From Tepidamorphus sp. (GTDB lineage Bacteria; Pseudomonadota; Alphaproteobacteria; Rhizobiales; Tepidamorphaceae), in contig JANQKY010000021.1 of assembly GCA_028280885.1 (NCBI GenBank), positions 1-64,000 of the forward strand: a stretch of DNA of 64,000 bases, written 5' to 3'. Each line of letters begins with the position of its first letter. Position 1 is the first letter of the stretch. The position numbers and the translations under genes are program-made. Below the pieces are notes generated by a model. The model was not told where the DNA came from, ran no database searches, and saw only the letters and a list, made by a program, of their open reading frames with translations. Shown here in pieces: positions 63,309 to 64,000 of the stretch.

Positions 63309-64000
63309 GACGGAGCCTCTTTGCGTGCGCTGCCGGCCTTGTGCGGCGCCGTTTCCGGCATGAACAGCGCGAAGATAGCCGCCCCCAGGATCGCCACGGC
63401 GGCCAGGAAGTAGAACGCCGCCGAATAGCCGCCGGCCTGCGCGATCCAGCCGGCGATCGCATTGCTCAGCGAGGCGCCGACGCCGATCAGCGTCGCGATC
63501 GCCCCCTGGGCGGCGTTGAACCGGCCGGTGCCGGCGGTGATATCGGCGAGGATCAGAAGGAACAGGATGCCGAAGATGCCGTTGGCGACCCCGTCGAGCG
63601 ACTGGACGGCGACGAGGAAGAATTTCTCGTCCGACAGCGTGTAGAGAATGCCGCGGATCGGCAGGATCGAGAAGGCGAACAGGAACAGCGGCTTGCGACC
63701 CCATTTGTCGGCCCGCGCGCCGCACAGGATCGCCATCAGCACCATCAGGAACTGCGCCGAGACCACGCAGGCCGCCATGAAGGCGATGCCGTCCTGCGTC
63801 TTCGTTCCCAGCGACAGCTTCTGCCCGACCAGCGGCAGCATCGCGGCATTGGCGAAATGGAACATCACCACGGTGACGGCGAAGACCACAAGGCGCCGGT
63901 CGGCGAGCAGGGTCAGGATGCCGGCGGCGCGCTCCTCGCCGTCCGGCTCCTCGATCATGCCGCCGCGCGCGGCGTCGTGGTCGATCGACTTGCCGTCGAT
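63305..64000 (-). CDS. MFS transporter, C-terminal part (cut by the window edge)
   Basis: About 230 C-terminal residues are visible, with six membrane segments in the usual second MFS half. The cytoplasmic motif CGARADKWGRKPLF corresponds to the loop between helices of the MFS fold. The reading frame continues without stop to the window end at 64000, so the N-terminal half lies outside. The ATG at 63958 is an internal Met, not the start. Substrate unknown. Confidence 0.8.
   Translation of the reverse strand: MDGKSIDHDAARGGMIEEPDGEERAAGILTLLADRRLVVFAVTVVMFHFANAAMLPLVGQKLSLGTKTQDGIAFMAACVVSAQFLMVLMAILCGARADKWGRKPLFLFAFSILPIRGILYTLSDEKFFLVAVQSLDGVANGIFGILFLLILADITAGTGRFNAAQGAIATLIGVGASLSNAIAGWIAQAGGYSAAFYFLAAVAILGAAIFALFMPETAPHKAGSARKEAPS

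Noticed and set aside
1..64000. tRNA, rRNA or riboswitch genes
   Set aside because: I saw no cloverleaf-like or conserved rRNA sequence and no familiar riboswitch core, though short RNAs cannot be excluded by eye.

Overview
The window reads as a chromosomal stretch of a GC-rich alphaproteobacterium, most likely Hyphomicrobiales (Rhizobiales). The evidence is the gene content: a SorC-controlled polyol operon with an erythritol-kinase-like FGGY kinase, a PodJ-like polar organiser with SEL1 and peptidoglycan-binding domains, OpgG/OpgH osmoregulated glucan synthesis, the Alph_Pro_TM protein next to a TauE/SafE permease, and intergenic palindromes typical of this order. I saw no rRNA, tRNA, CRISPR array, transposase or phage gene. 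Species cannot be named from the sequence.

Layout. 0.3-3.7 kb: FUSC-type efflux protein plus HlyD-like adaptor. 3.8-5.1 kb: quinone reductase divergent from a TetR regulator, with two matching operator palindromes between them. 5.2-20.0 kb: a tightly packed polyol/sugar-acid catabolic locus, in order SorC regulator, Tat-exported binding protein, two permeases, two ATPases, EryA-like kinase, 2-hydroxyacid dehydrogenase, class II aldolase with a histone-like tail, GlpD-type dehydrogenase, a second class II aldolase interrupted by an in-frame TGA, a second FGGY kinase and a HAD phosphatase. 20.0-24.3 kb: PhnD-like protein, a 162-bp element with perfect 46-bp inverted arms, fatty acid desaturase, XRE regulator, ornithine-cyclodeaminase family enzyme, small hypothetical. 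24.5-30.0 kb: very large alpha-2-macroglobulin with an N-terminal PAN-like domain.

30.6-39.2 kb is a surface-sugar region. rfbF, rfbG, a C-methyltransferase and a 3,5-epimerase form one operon, with a divergent GT2 glycosyltransferase. A second operon holds a ketoreductase-like SDR, a CmcI-type protein and a GT4 glycosyltransferase. Together they fit synthesis and transfer of a CDP-linked, C-methylated 6-deoxyhexose. The first block is bracketed by related repeat modules. 39.4-43.8 kb: ABC ATPase, FtsX-like permease and HlyD adaptor. 44.0-47.8 kb: opgG/D and opgH. 47.8-56.0 kb: fatty acid beta-oxidation genes under a MerR regulator. 56.3-60.9 kb: PodJ-like protein. 61.1-64.0 kb: TauE/SafE permease, TIGR02186 protein, DUF3429 protein and the C-terminal part of an MFS transporter cut by the window edge.

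Most notable: the TGA-for-TGG lesion in a conserved aldolase motif; the paired ABC ATPases whose non-consensus residues are distributed between the two subunits; the polybasic tail on a metabolic aldolase; the 162-bp inverted-repeat element sitting where the PhnD-like gene should have its promoter and ribosome binding site; and the repeat-bracketed CDP-sugar cassette.
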